Origin: Acanthochlamys bracteata
Lineage: Eukaryota; Streptophyta; Magnoliopsida; Pandanales; Velloziaceae
DNA length: 64,000 nt
Assembly (NCBI GenBank): GCA_019914995.1
Contig: CM034144.1
Coordinates: forward strand, 6,231,489-6,295,488
Direction of reading: 5' to 3'
Part shown: piece by piece, positions 24,686-35,939 of the stretch
Numbering within the stretch: position 1 is the first letter of the stretch
Layout of the letters: each line of letters begins with the position of its first letter
Notes under the pieces: generated by a model
Database searches by the model: none
What the model saw: only the letters and a program-made list of their open reading frames with translations
What the model was told of the DNA's origin: nothing
Position numbers and translations under genes: made by a program

Positions 24686-27600
24686 TTAACCGGACATACA
24701 GCACATTGACTTGGCTGCAGCTGGTTGCTCCTGTCCAGGTACAACTATCTTAGTTCCCTTCAGCAGACTGGATTTCCCTCCAGATTCAGCTTCATCATTA
24801 GCAACAAGGCTCTTCTTGCTAATGATCTGGTAAATCTCAGTGAGGACAGTGAGAAAAGCAGTCTCAACATTGGTTGCCTCCAGCGCAGAAGTTTCCATGA
24901 AGAAGAGATTCTCACATTGGGCAAACTCTTTTGCGTCCTCTGTGGGGACAGCACGAAGGCTCCCTAAGTCCGATTTGTTCCCAACAAGCATCATTACGAT
25001 GTTCTTATCAGCATGCCCACGTAGTTCCTCCAGCCACCTTGCCACATGGTCAAATGATTGCCGCTTCGTCATGTCATAGACCAACATTGCTCCTACTGCA
25101 CCTCTATAGTAAGCACTCGTCACTGCTCTATACCTACAAGGGCATAAACAAGCAGGTCTTAGAACAAAACTATCATTCAAAGTAAGAAATAACTAGATGC
25201 ATGTGAAAAATATAGGCATAACATAACGAGCCATCACCAAAAAAGGTTACTGAGAGTTTGATCCATAACTAGAATGATGTCTGCTTGGGTAAAAAATCAG
25301 TCTATTCTGCAATACTAAAGGAGCTGATGAAAGAAAGGTCGTAAATGGACACAGAATAGTCAACATTGTTGTCATACATACAGCTTTCTTCAATAGGATT
25401 CCCCAATTACAGAATCCAAAAGCTCCACAAAGTTTTCATGTATTATGTATCACATAAAACCAAAACAAATCTGCACCATCTTAATGATGAAGATTAAGTA
25501 GAAGAGATGCACTAGCTTAGGCTCTTACTGCATAGTATGGTGATACAGAAAAGGCAGTAATTTTTTTGTATGCTAATATAATGGAAGCACGATGGAGTTC
25601 CCAAAGTAGAAGTGACACTTTATGTTGTCAAGGTACTTTAGGGAAGGAGTTCTAGTCATAATTGCTGATTTGCTTCCGAGCAACAATGATATAAATGGAT
25701 TTTGTGGAGTTCGAAACACAATATAATCATGCAAGGACTCACGTGACAAACAATAGGGTAAGCAACACCATTTCATAGTCAGCAGCCATACTCGTTAACA
25801 GATGTCACTGCTCTCAGGTGCATTGTTGCTAAAAGATGCATCAACTGAGCATGCAAAGCTAATATATCCACAGTGCTACAAAGAAAACCAATATCTTAAT
25901 TACAGTATACTAAGTACCTTGCGAGATGTAGAAAGGATTTAAGGTTAGAGACTACGTACTAATGTATTTACAACCTTCATGAAAAGTTTTAGGAAGGACT
26001 TAATTAAGTATTATCTGTAGATAGGATATTAAAACTTGAAAAATGAGAGGAAACAGCTCAGCAAGTCATTTACAAGCTTAGTGACTCATCTTTCTCACTT
26101 CCTATGATCAACAGCCTCTATACACAGTTATGTGCACCAGACCCATAGATACCGCATAGCATTCACACTTATTTGTGAAAAGAACCTACAAGTTAAATCT
26201 GCCACCAGGGAAATAATAAAATTAGAGAACAATTCATGACGAAATGGAGCTGATGATATCTAAAGCGTTGCAATCTTTTAGAACATATACCGCAAGAACT
26301 AGTGACTGCCTTTTCTGGTGTCATGTACCACACCTACCAGAAAAAGAAAAAAAAAAAAGACCTCAAATTTTCTCTCTTGAGAATTCCACCAACTTCCAAC
26401 TTCACCCAACCCAGAACACCTAGGCTTTAGCCCAAAAGGAAGGAAAACACCTAACAAGAACCAGAAGAAACAGCATGAATCATGCTATCTTATTGTTCTA
26501 CTGGTGTGATTTTCTAGGCCATCTCCATTTTTATGATATGGAGGATACTTAGCAGTATGATTCTTTAGAGGAGGGACTAACAGCAAAAAACTTTTCTCCA
26601 CATATAAGAGGAAAAAGCTCAAACTATGCTAACACCTTACTTACTATACCCCTCTAAGTTCAATCTATACATGCATTCACTTCACTTTTCAAAACACATA
26701 TTTCTATGCTATTGCTTCTCCACTACAGCTAACAGCAAGGGACCAAAATTTGCACTAAGATCTTCAACTAACGTACTCAATAATTGAAGGAAAGAACTGA
26801 CATAACAAGGTACATAACATCTACACAACATACTGAGAGAAGATGTGTTTAGCTCATCAAGGAAACATCCTGGATGATACATAAGAAAATAGTTAATGCA
26901 GCTAGAGAGGTAGCAGTAAGAACTGTTTTCAGAATAAATATCCTCCGATTCTCTAATTATCCATCAAATTCTTATGGATAACAACTTTTACACCTTCTAG
27001 CACATTCAAATGGTAGTCTTTGTATTCCTTCATCCACATAACTTTTGGCAAAAAACGAAACCCAAAAACGTTTCCTACATCCAATAAGCTAATTAATCCA
27101 TTTATGAGAAACTACACTGTTCACTAACTCCATATTCAACGTAGGATTCTCCAAAAAGGATGATATTTCTCGAACACTAACATCTTCATCACTATTTACC
27201 AATCCATGCCGGAAGCATATCAACCAAATCCAACAGAAACTTAAAAGCATATCAACCATATCCAACAGAACTTAAAAGCTTTCTACTATAATAGCATGAG
27301 CATATTCAAACATGCATCGCCCTGGCAAGTCAGGGTGCAACTGACATTTCAGATTCAACAAATCAATCCACCTTCTAACTAAAGACCATCACTAACAAAG
27401 AAAACCTGAAACGATGCTTACTACAAACCAAACCAAATAAACAAAACCTTTAATTTTCTTAGCTACAAACAAAATCCAGCTAACCAAAATTAAACAATCA
27501 CGTGAACCACGATGAGAATTGGGACACAAAACAAAGAGCTAAAAATAGCAGCAAACTTTACCTTTCCTGACCGGCGGTGTCCCAGATCTGAGCTTTAACT

Positions 27601-27791
27601 GTTTTATGATCGATAACAAGGGTTCGTGTCTGAAATTCAACACCAATTGTTGCCTTCGAATCCAAACTGAACTCGTTCCTAGCGAACCTTGCAAGAAGCT
27701 GAGATTTTCCAACAGCACTATCACCGATCAACACAACCTTGAATACATAATCTATCTTCTGATTAAATCCACCTCCGCCACCGCTCGCCAT
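24686..27791 (-). CDS. RABA4-type (Rab11 class) small GTPase
   Basis: Two exons, 27562-27791 and 24686-25133, joined in the middle of the codon for the Arg of WDTAGQER, encode 225 residues. RABA4 proteins direct trans-Golgi/recycling vesicles to the plasma membrane, for example in root hair and cell-plate growth. Visible motifs: P-loop GDSAVGKS (23-30), switch I TIGVEF (48-53), switch [10 protein letters not shown] (70-77), guanine-specificity NKSD (129-132), ETSAL (157-161), and a C-terminal double cysteine in KSMCCMSG (Cys221, Cys222) for geranylgeranylation. Sequence such as [20 protein letters not shown] is typical of RABA4 rather than RABA1 or RABA2. All catalytic motifs look intact. The single 2.4-kb intron contains nothing recognisable. 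Paired ACGT boxes lie about 210 bp upstream. Confidence 0.93.
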
Positions 27792-27999
27792 AACAAATTA
27801 ATCAAAACTTTCTAGGTAAATATCGCTCAATTTTTTCACAAGATTTTTTTTCAGATTGATTTTCAGATATTAGTGAAAAGTTATTTTGAACTTTTGATCC
27901 GTGCCGTTCTGGTTTGAAGACCCTAAAATAATAAATAATAAAAAATAAAAAAGACAAAAAGACAAAAAGCGAAAAATGGAGCTGGGGGAAATGGCTGAG

Positions 28000-28013
28000 C
28001 ACGTCTGCACGTG
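28000..28013. promoter_or_regulatory. Paired ACGT elements upstream of RABA4
   Basis: CACGTCTGCACGTG: an ACGT core with a C-side flank followed three bases later by a full CACGTG G-box, about 210 bp upstream of the RABA4 start codon. Its spacing resembles bZIP/bHLH double sites. Activity is inference. Confidence 0.4.
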
Positions 28014-28404
28014 AGGTGGAATGTTAACGATGAATGGCATGAAGTGTAAATATTTATTACATGACAGGTAGTTTGTTAATTTGTGCGGACAAAAGTGTGC
28101 GTTGAATTTGGTTTTCTTTATTCAGTCTATCTTTTTAAGAAATTAATAGTGTTAAAAGGTATGTTTTAATTGCAAAAAATTTATTATCAAAATTTAATTC
28201 TAAAATTATACTTCATATTTTCTCACTTTTATCTAAAAACACTCTAAAAGTAATTTTTATCAAATGGCAATGATACTAATGTAAATAATGTTGCAAGAAA
28301 AAATTAGTTTACACTTACAACCAATGGCTAATAACTTAACAATTGTATCGTGTTAAGAACTTCTACGCAGGAAGTATGCGACGGTTATTTGTTTCCGGAG
28401 AGAC

Positions 28405-28676
28405 TAAGGATATGTTTTAAATACACGTAATTAAATTTTGTAAAATTGATCTTATGAAAAAAAATTTGGTAAAAATTTGAGTTCATTGGAAATGAAATTT
28501 TAAGTAATATTTAAAATAAATGAAATAAAATTTGAAGTTAAATTTTGATAAAAATAAAATTTGATATAAAAATAAATGTAAAGTTCGAAGTGATAATTAA
28601 AATACGTAAAATAATCGAACTTAAAATTTTGATGAAGAAAATGAAGTTCGATGTATTTGAAATAAGCCCTAATAAA
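28405..28676. repeat. MITE-like element, TGTTTTAAAT ends
   Basis: The left end ATATGTTTTAAATACACGTAA and the right end GATGTATTTGAAATAAGCCC are diverged inverted repeats around AT-rich DNA. They resemble the family at 2536-2767. Confidence 0.35.
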
Positions 28677-29393
28677 AAGTATTGTGAAAACACTGCATTC
28701 TGATAACAAGAAGCGTATCTAAATGGGTGATCTGAAGAAAGGTAACACATTGTTTGTTGGCTTCAACGACTGTGTTATAACTGTATAAACTTCGTGAGAT
28801 CGTTTGCTTTTGAAACAGGGTTTATGGGAGTACTGCACTTTCCTCCTGCCCTTTGCTAGTTATTCACCATCTATACGGTTTTCCCCTTCCCTTTCAGTAA
28901 TGTTGTAGCAAAAACAGGCAATATTTTTGAGCAATAACCATTTGCAGGAACAATGTTATCATTGTATATCACCAATAATCTTTAAGATATTTGCAATTAC
29001 AGAAATTTTTGGTACAAACAATTCATTGCATAGGCTTCATTTGAACTTCATAGGTAACAATGCCTGCATGTCCCTAGCTTCTTTACATTATTGCCAGGGA
29101 TGAACGAAAATGTTAAGGCAGCATCAAATATTTAGAGATCTTCTTCTCTTTCAAAATTACGGCTTGGTCTATTTCCTGAAAGCACAAAAAAGTTGAAAAT
29201 GGAATTGCGTATGCTTGTATTCTAAAGTTCTATCACTTGCATATATGAGATAATTGTAATGGCTGCTTATGTATGCATACTCTTACCTTGCTTGGCTATA
29301 GCCATTTCTTTTGAGGAGCACTCTTGCATTCCTGCGGTGCATGCCTCCTGAGCCTTTTGAGCTCCCAATTAGATGATGATGATGTTGGTCGCC

Positions 29394-32300
29394 TCAACTG
29401 TAATGGCTCAGCTCTGTGATTAATTGCTTCTCCTGAAGAGGACCAGAGTTTTGTGGCTTCAATGACTTATCTACTGATTTGCAGGAGGAGATAATTGGTG
29501 CTGCTGACTGATGCCTATTTCCTTCTTCTGCCTTCCGATGGGAGGGTATGGAGGTGTTTTCTCCTTTCTCTCTAGGGGAATCGGAATCTGATGAACTAGA
29601 GCTACTCATATCATAGAGTAAGTTAGTAGCCATTACAGGAAGCTTTGTGGGGTTTGAACGGGCAGAAGATGGCCTTTGCTGCCTCATCAATTGGCCAACC
29701 TGCATTTCAAATCCGACACATAACTAAAGCAAAAAAATATTGACCATTTTTACTCTATGAATGTAATTTGAATACAAGGTAGAATTTGTTTACCTTTTGT
29801 TCTAGAACCAGCAAATCTTTCTTTAAGTTTGCAACCAAAATGTTCTTCTGTTTTATCGTCACTTCCAACTCCATGATTCTCTAATTTTAAATTTTAAAGA
29901 AAACTGTCAGCAATAACACCATCAAACCTATCAATGGCATAAAACAAGGGAGAAAAGCCCACTTTTGTGTATGCAGCGTTCGACGCATCAGCTGCAGCAG
30001 TCAGTTTTTTTATCATAGCATCCTTATCTTCACAATCTTTTCTAAGGTTGTAGAACTCCTGTTCTGCTGCTAATGTGCTCAACTGCGAAAATGACAATGA
30101 TGCATATATTGTTAGAGCAAAGAAAGGGTTAGAGGTCCTACAAAATCACAAGCTACACAAACTGATAAGCAAACAGAACCAGTACTCACGTTCTTCTAGA
30201 ACTACGCAATAAGACTAAAGCAAATCAACAGTGACTCGGGTGTAATTTACCGCTAGATTGACAAGTTTATATCAACCATAACCTATGCAGTCTTGATTAT
30301 AAGTAGTTAGACCCATAAAGTTAGTGTAGCTTGCATAAATAAGTCTATCAAAAAATGCCATCTAAATCTTGATCGTATATATCTTGTGTTTAGATGCATA
30401 GGAACGATGCCCTTCAGAATCTACAAAATGCTTATATTCTTGTAGTAAATACGGAACAATCGTTCACAACCAGGACAGCTACAATGAAATAATCTCATTG
30501 CACAATTTCATAAATCTGCTAAATTACCATAAACTCGAATATGTAGAATCACTTACCTGAATGTCACTTGAGTATGTAACACTCGAACAGAATGACCAAT
30601 CAGACATCCGGCGTTCCTCTTGTTCTTCCATCATAGCCACAGATGAGCTCAACATTTCATCTTTGTGTAATTCCTTTCCACAAACATCCTGCAAAGCAAA
30701 TTCATTCACCATTTTATATTTTGAACACCACTGAATTTTGGTAGAAGAAAAATGATGATTGTAATTAGCCATTGCCTCTACATTTGATGCTCTCTGATTC
30801 AAGCTTGTTTTTTCAAGATTCTGTGTATTTGGCTCCAACATCTTACAAAAGCTGCCAAAGAAGCTAGCATGACCTGGCTGGAAATTTTGGTTGATTCCAA
30901 GGGGATAATTTTCTTTGTCAGTTGAATTATCCCTTATGTAGTTCATCTGATCACACAAGTCATCTAGCTTCTGCTGCATGCTTTCAAGTACTTGATCCTG
31001 CTCAAGTTAAAATGCAGGTAGCCCATTGTTTTCATATTGGAAAGGAATTAAAAAGGAAAAGCAGAAGCAAATTAGTGATACATCTTACAGAAAACATCCA
31101 AGGTTGACATATCACAAGGAAGACACAGTTCAATGCCAGTAATGGTTAGAATTGTAGCCCTATCTTTGGAATACAAATATGCTGCAACACATATGAAAGA
31201 AGATAAAAGTTGAGCCTATCTTATAGAAAACGTTAGATACATATCACAGAAAACATTCAAGATTGACATATCACAAGGAAGACACAGTTCCTACAATGCC
31301 TGTAATGGTTAGTATTGTAGCCCTATCTTTGGAATACAAATATGATTCAACACTCGTGAAAACAGATAAAAGTTGAGCCTGAAAAATGCTTAATTCTAAC
31401 AACAAGACGTAAAAGGATACTTTCACCAAAGAATTAACAGCTAAAGTAACACCAAAATTTAACCAATATATATATACCCAAAAGCAAGTATCTGAAGGGT
31501 AGAAAAAGACCTAAAGCAAAAAGGAGGCTCTCATTTTCCAAATTGATCCAGAAAGTTTCCTACAGTTGATTGATTATCATAATTTCAAAGACTCCTGTTT
31601 ACTTTTGAGCTACAGGCTTCTTTCTGAGGACGTGTGGGAGTGTTTATGAAGTAGAGTTTTTCTAAAATGAAGAATATTTTGGAGATTTTTTGAAAAACAA
31701 ATTTGATTTTTTTGACCTCAAAAAATAATAAACATAGTACATATAAAGATTTTACGACATACAATTTGTCTGTACTTTTTAAAATTTTACAAACATTATA
31801 TAAAATACTGTAGAAAGTTTATTGGGAAAAGCGAACTGCATATTTGAAATGATAAGGGTGTGTTTCTTTGGCAAAAAACTGAGTTACTAAAAGTGAGTTT
31901 CCGAAAGTGAGTTACTTAAAAAGTGAAGATCGAAAGTGAGTTTAATTTTTGTATTTATTTTGCATTGGAAAGTGAAGTTTTTTAGTTATAAAATTTGAAT
32001 TATGAAAAGTGGAAGTTTTTGCTGGAAAAACTGAGTTGAGTTTTTGTGTTTACTTTATTTTGAAAGAGAATTGAAGTGGAGCTTTTGGCCAAAAAAACTG
32101 AGTTCAAACTTAATGCTATCACAGCCAACTTGATCACTGGACTACAAATTCGGTAGATTGATAAATTCAGCCAAAGAAATGCCTAATCACTTCATCATTC
32201 ATCACTTTAAGTAAGAACTATGTTACTAATAATAGCTTTACGCAAGAAAAACCTCCTTCATTTGCTTAGAATGCTGGACGCAGTCCACCAAACTAATAAT

Positions 32301-33058
32301 CATCAAAAGTAACTTTCTTAATTGTTTAGACTAGAAACTACCGAGTATTAACTGACTGATACAAAAAAAACGTGTTCTATCAGTGGAATAAATGATTAAG
32401 TGGATACATGCCTCTCTATGTATTTCGACCAAAATTAAGTGACCAAATTTTCAACTCCATGAGTTTAAACTTATTGATTCAACCAAAAACATAAAACGAT
32501 AGTCCAAGAACTGATATTTCCTGGTAATGCTGGACTATGATTGGTTAAAATTAAACTTCATCAAAATTCGCTTTCTTCAAGTGGCATTAACTGATTGATT
32601 CAACCGAAAATTCAAACGAAAACATCGAGCGAAATTCCGAAGAATCGGAATGTACTGAAAGGAATTAAATTTTGACTAACCCTGATCGCAACTGATTGCT
32701 GTAGTTGTCTAATCTTTCGCGCCCTTTTTGATTCCGCCGATGCAGCAGCTGAGACAGCAACGATTAGAACCCTCTGCATCGGTGTGAACAGCTGCCAAGC
32801 CGCAGCTTCCTCCTCACTCAATCCATTACCACCGCCGGTGATCGTATGTGCTGAAGTGGCTTCTTCCGCTCCTACGAGTTTGCCTTCCAATGAAACCCAA
32901 GCAAGACTTTGCCGGACATTCTTGGAGCTGTCCGGTTCACTAAACTGGACTGGTTCATTGAACCGGCTTGAAAGTCTGCACGGAGATGGAGTAGCAGAGA
33001 ATGAAAGGGAAACGCGTTTTGGTGGGAATGGAAACGCGTCGCCCAATTTTTCTTGCAT
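29394..33058 (-). CDS. Plant coiled-coil protein of unknown function
   Basis: Five exons: 32681-33058, 30557-30997, 29963-30082, 29794-29880 and 29394-29699, all phase 0, giving 443 residues as read. I do not recognise a named family. Visible parts: a Ser/Pro-rich N-terminus; a conserved-looking helix with WQLFTPMQRVLIVAVSAAA then ESKRARKIRQLQQSV (about 90-124); a Lys/Glu/Gln coiled coil starting DQVLESMQQKLDDLCDQM; a polar middle with WSFCSSVTYSSD; a second coiled coil (about 274-342; LAAEQEFYNLRKDCEDKD, then IMELEVTIKQ); and a Ser-rich tail. The final reading frame is uncertain. The first TGA is at 29394-29396, but another frame over 29296-29412 stays open and reads a basic tail ending APQKKWL, which would need one extra base near 29412. 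Introns 1 and 2 are large; intron 1 (30998-32680) holds a tandem duplication and AT-rich elements. It is divergent from GNA1. Confidence 0.72.
31087..31380. repeat. Tandem duplication in intron 1 of the coiled-coil gene
   Basis: Two copies, 31087-31217 and 31246-31380 (period about 159), share ACAGAAAACAT, GACATATCACAAGGAAGACA, GTAGCCCTATCTTTGGAATA and GATAAAAGTTGAGCCT in the same order and orientation. There are scattered mismatches and a small insertion in copy 2. It is non-coding. Confidence 0.85.
31630..32110. repeat. Two adjoining AT-rich inverted-repeat-like elements
   Basis: 31630-31855 starts GGGAGTGTTTATGAAG and resembles, weakly, the CTAAATTTTTAAATAAATTT family. 31857-32110 starts GGGTGTGTTTCTTTGGC and contains repeated AAGTGAGTT/AACTGAGTT motifs; a related end (AAAGAAACACCC) occurs near 48950-48962. 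Both lie in intron 1 of the coiled-coil gene. Confidence 0.4.
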
Positions 33059-33459
33059 TGCGCACTCTTCGCCGTTGAGATGAAAATGAACCTGTTAGAA
33101 ATTAATTGTTCTTACCTAGGAAGACGAAGCACTTAACCAATGTGATTACAACACGTGTAATTATAAAGTGTGAATCTGACCGTTGAAATACCAATGTTTG
33201 CTTCCCTCCATTTTGCTGTAGTTGTGAATTTAAAATTTTCCTTACCGATAACGCTGGCCCATTAACTGCCAGGCCCAATTTAAGCCGGTGTAATAGCAAA
33301 ATTGCAGTATCATTCCTAAATGGTTTAACTTCAACAGTGACGGTCCTCATAAATGCAAGTAGTCTGTTACTGCAAATATTGCACATAAGGTGAAGCTATC
33401 GATCTCATGTATTTGTCTCTCTTTTGAAAACACATTTCCAGCGGCCAGCGCCATCCGCC
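33059..33459. promoter_or_regulatory. Bidirectional upstream region of the coiled-coil gene and GNA1
   Basis: 401 bp separate the divergent start codons. It contains a CCAAT (33136-33140) and a palindromic ACACGTGT G-box (33151-33158), nearer the coiled-coil gene. No clear TATA box is seen on either side. Shared regulation is possible but inferred only from arrangement. Confidence 0.45.
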
Positions 33460-33939
33460 ATGTCTGCGACCGCTGCCGCCGGCGAAGCAACTAGCGACAG
33501 TTCAATCTCGATCCGTCGCCTGGAACCCGGCGACAAATCGAAAGGTTTCTTCTCTCTTCTTTCCCAGCTCAGTCCTAGCCCGCCGCTCTCCGACGCTGAT
33601 TTCTCCAACCTCGTTGATGATCTCGATCCCGATCGCCAACTCATTCTCGTCGCCGAAGATCTCTCTGATAAGAAAATAATCGCTACTGGATCGGTTTTTA
33701 TAGAACAGAAGTTCTTACGTGGCGGGGCTAAATGCGGACACGTGGAAGATGTGGTGGTTGATTCCGCCGCACGGCGACGTGGTTTGGGGAAGAAAATTGT
33801 GGATCGGCTTGTTGAGTTTACAAACGAGAAGGGATGTTATAAGGTTATACTCGATTGCACACCGGAGCTAGTGAAGTTTTATGGCACGTGTGGATTTGAG
33901 GAGAAGAATGTTCAGATGGCAGCCTACTTCAACCATTGA
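33460..33939 (+). CDS. GNA1: Glucosamine 6-phosphate N-acetyltransferase
   Basis: A single-exon 159-residue GNAT enzyme. It transfers acetyl from acetyl-CoA to glucosamine 6-phosphate, giving GlcNAc-6-P on the way to UDP-GlcNAc for N-glycans, GPI anchors and O-GlcNAc. After a short, variable N-terminus it follows the GNA1 family closely: IRRLEPGDKSKGFFSLLSQL (18-37), KIIATGSVFIEQKFLR (72-87), GHVEDVVVD (93-101, the active-site strand), RRRGLGKK (105-112, acetyl-CoA pyrophosphate loop), GCYKVILDC (125-133) and FYGTCGF (140-146). The start chosen is ATG at 33460 (GCCATGTCT, good context). Length is close to the usual 150-165. The coding sequence is more GC-rich than its surroundings, as expected for an intronless gene. 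A very secure call. Confidence 0.95.
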   Translation: MSATAAAGEATSDSSISIRRLEPGDKSKGFFSLLSQLSPSPPLSDADFSNLVDDLDPDRQLILVAEDLSDKKIIATGSVFIEQKFLRGGAKCGHVEDVVVDSAARRRGLGKKIVDRLVEFTNEKGCYKVILDCTPELVKFYGTCGFEEKNVQMAAYFNH

Positions 33940-34594
33940 TAATTGGTCAGTATAATTCTCTAAATTTTTGAGTTTCTTTTTTATTATTGGTTGTGTAAAT
34001 ATTGTCTTTCTAGGCACTTCTGATGTTTCAGTATTGTAAAAGTGTTTGCCGCGAATGCTGAATGACAATGCTATAGTCTTTAACTTAGTCTAGTTCTACC
34101 TTAGTTCAGTAATGTACAAGTGTTAGCTAGTGCCATTTTCTTTCTGTAAGCGAAGAACTGCTGGATATTTGTTACTTGTTATAAGTGTCGAATTAGAACT
34201 GTATCTTTCCGTGTTACTACCAGTTGAGCTTAAATGCTTCTTATGACTTGTGAGTGAATGTAAATTGTGCCTTAGAATAGCTAATGCTGCATTCATGATT
34301 TAAGATATTTCTGAATTATATGATGAGATTTACTTTCTGATGAGTACAAGTGATATATGTGTAATATTGTCGTAAAAGTTAATCAGGAGGACAGATTGGA
34401 TGTTGGGAATTGTTCATTGTTTTGGAAAGTTTAGTAAATTTTAACATCTTTTGCATACTACGTTAAGTAGATGTTTGCTAAGTTATATTGGCGCTGAGAA
34501 ACCTGTTGTCTTACAGTAAAACTATGTGGAAACTTGCTGCTAGGTGGACTTTTGGTCCTTTGCATTGTATTGCCGTTAGTGGTGTATAGCTCTT

Positions 34595-34672
34595 AATGGG
34601 GATTGTATAGCTCTTATTGCTCATCCAACTACAATCTTCTTGTCCTGTTTAATGGGGATTGTATAGCTCTTA
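34595..34672. repeat. Short direct repeat
   Basis: AATGGGGATTGTATAGCTCT followed by TA occurs twice, 56 bases apart, in GNA1 downstream DNA. Probably a local slippage or duplication. Confidence 0.8.
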
Positions 34673-35896
34673 GCTAAGTTTTATCAAGTAGCTGAGGCAG
34701 CTTTGTGGAAAAAAAAAAGAAAGAAATTAGGGCATATGGCATTCTTAATTGAAGCACTGTAAAGAAGCCCATTCCTCACCCGTATAACTGAACCGTGACT
34801 TTGTTTCCTCTTCTTGTTTAGAATAATGTAATGAGTTACTGGAAGCTTAAGATGTGGTCAAATAAAAAGCTTATGGCGTGACATTTTGTTCCTCCCTTCT
34901 TGTAGTTCTAGTGCATTTTTCCAGGATTGTTGTGTTATTGTGGTTTAGTGCTTGCATTTGGAAAATCAGATTCAACTACTAGATGCTCTTTCTTACAGAA
35001 GTTGGTTTAGTAAGACCAACATCTAGTTGTTGGTACACTCTTTGGTAATAGAAAAAGGAATACGGTAACTTCCCCTTAAATGCCCACTATAACGTCATAT
35101 CAAGCAGCTCTTCTTTAGTAATTTGTGCACTCCACTGAAACCCTTTTGATATTTATGTAGTTCTACTTGTAGCTACTGGAGTCTTGTTTGGATGTCCCAG
35201 ATCAATAATATCATATCGAGGACGTCTTAAAATCAACTTTTCAAGTTCTTTTGTAAACAGTGTTTTTCCTACAACTATGTCTGTGCCTTCGGCAAGGGAA
35301 TTAAATTTTCGAAGTAAGGTAGTTTCCTCTCTTGCTCCAATCTGTATAGAAATGATTCCGCATTGAGCATATAAGCTAGTTGATAAGTTACTAATTCCTA
35401 TATAACTACTATGTATAACGTAGCTATGAAGACCTACATATGTTGAGCTGCATATCCATGGCTAGAGTAGAATAGATGGGAAGAAGGACAGATAGAGTTT
35501 GATAAGAACTTCATGTATAGTTAGCAATCATTGTTTGTCCATAACTGGGGACCTGCTTATACAGCGCCCAGTTTTCTGATTACTAGAGAATGTCAAAGAT
35601 GAAATCCTACTATCACAGGCTTGTACATTTCTATTATATCGATGTCTTTCTTTCTTGTTTTAATTAATCTCAATGGTTTTACTTGATCATGGTCGAGTTA
35701 ATATTGAACATATAGTATATTAGAACTGCAACATCATTGAGTGTAGTTCTTGTTTCTTGTACTACTATTGAAATTCACCTTGTTTGAAGGATTCACCTAA
35801 CATTTTGAACCGCTATGAAATATAACAAGTCATTATTTAAAACTGTGTTTTACCATTACAACTTTTAGCATCTTGCAGTTCTTAGAATTAGTTAAA

Positions 35897-35934
<38 letters not shown>
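35897..35934. repeat. (TC)n microsatellite
   Basis: About 19 perfect TC units downstream of GNA1. Confidence 0.95.

Positions 35935-35939
<5 letters not shown>

Larger units (their letters stand above)
27792..29393. other. Region between RABA4 and the coiled-coil gene
   Basis: From left: RABA4 5' UTR/promoter (to about 28030), AT-rich DNA with an inverted-repeat-like element (28405-28676), and the probable 3' UTR of the coiled-coil gene. The 3' UTR may include a small intron, with a donor on the - strand near 29286 and an acceptor near 29177. Open frames at 28500-28750 are AT-rich noise. Confidence 0.45.

Noticed and set aside
28500-28750. Two overlapping - strand open frames rich in Phe/Tyr/Ile
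   Set aside because: AT-rich sequence without codon structure, inside a repeat-like tract.
33424-33459. Upstream extension of GNA1 from a TTG codon at 33424
   Set aside because: Plant nuclear genes rarely start at TTG, and ATG at 33460 has good context and gives the usual family length.
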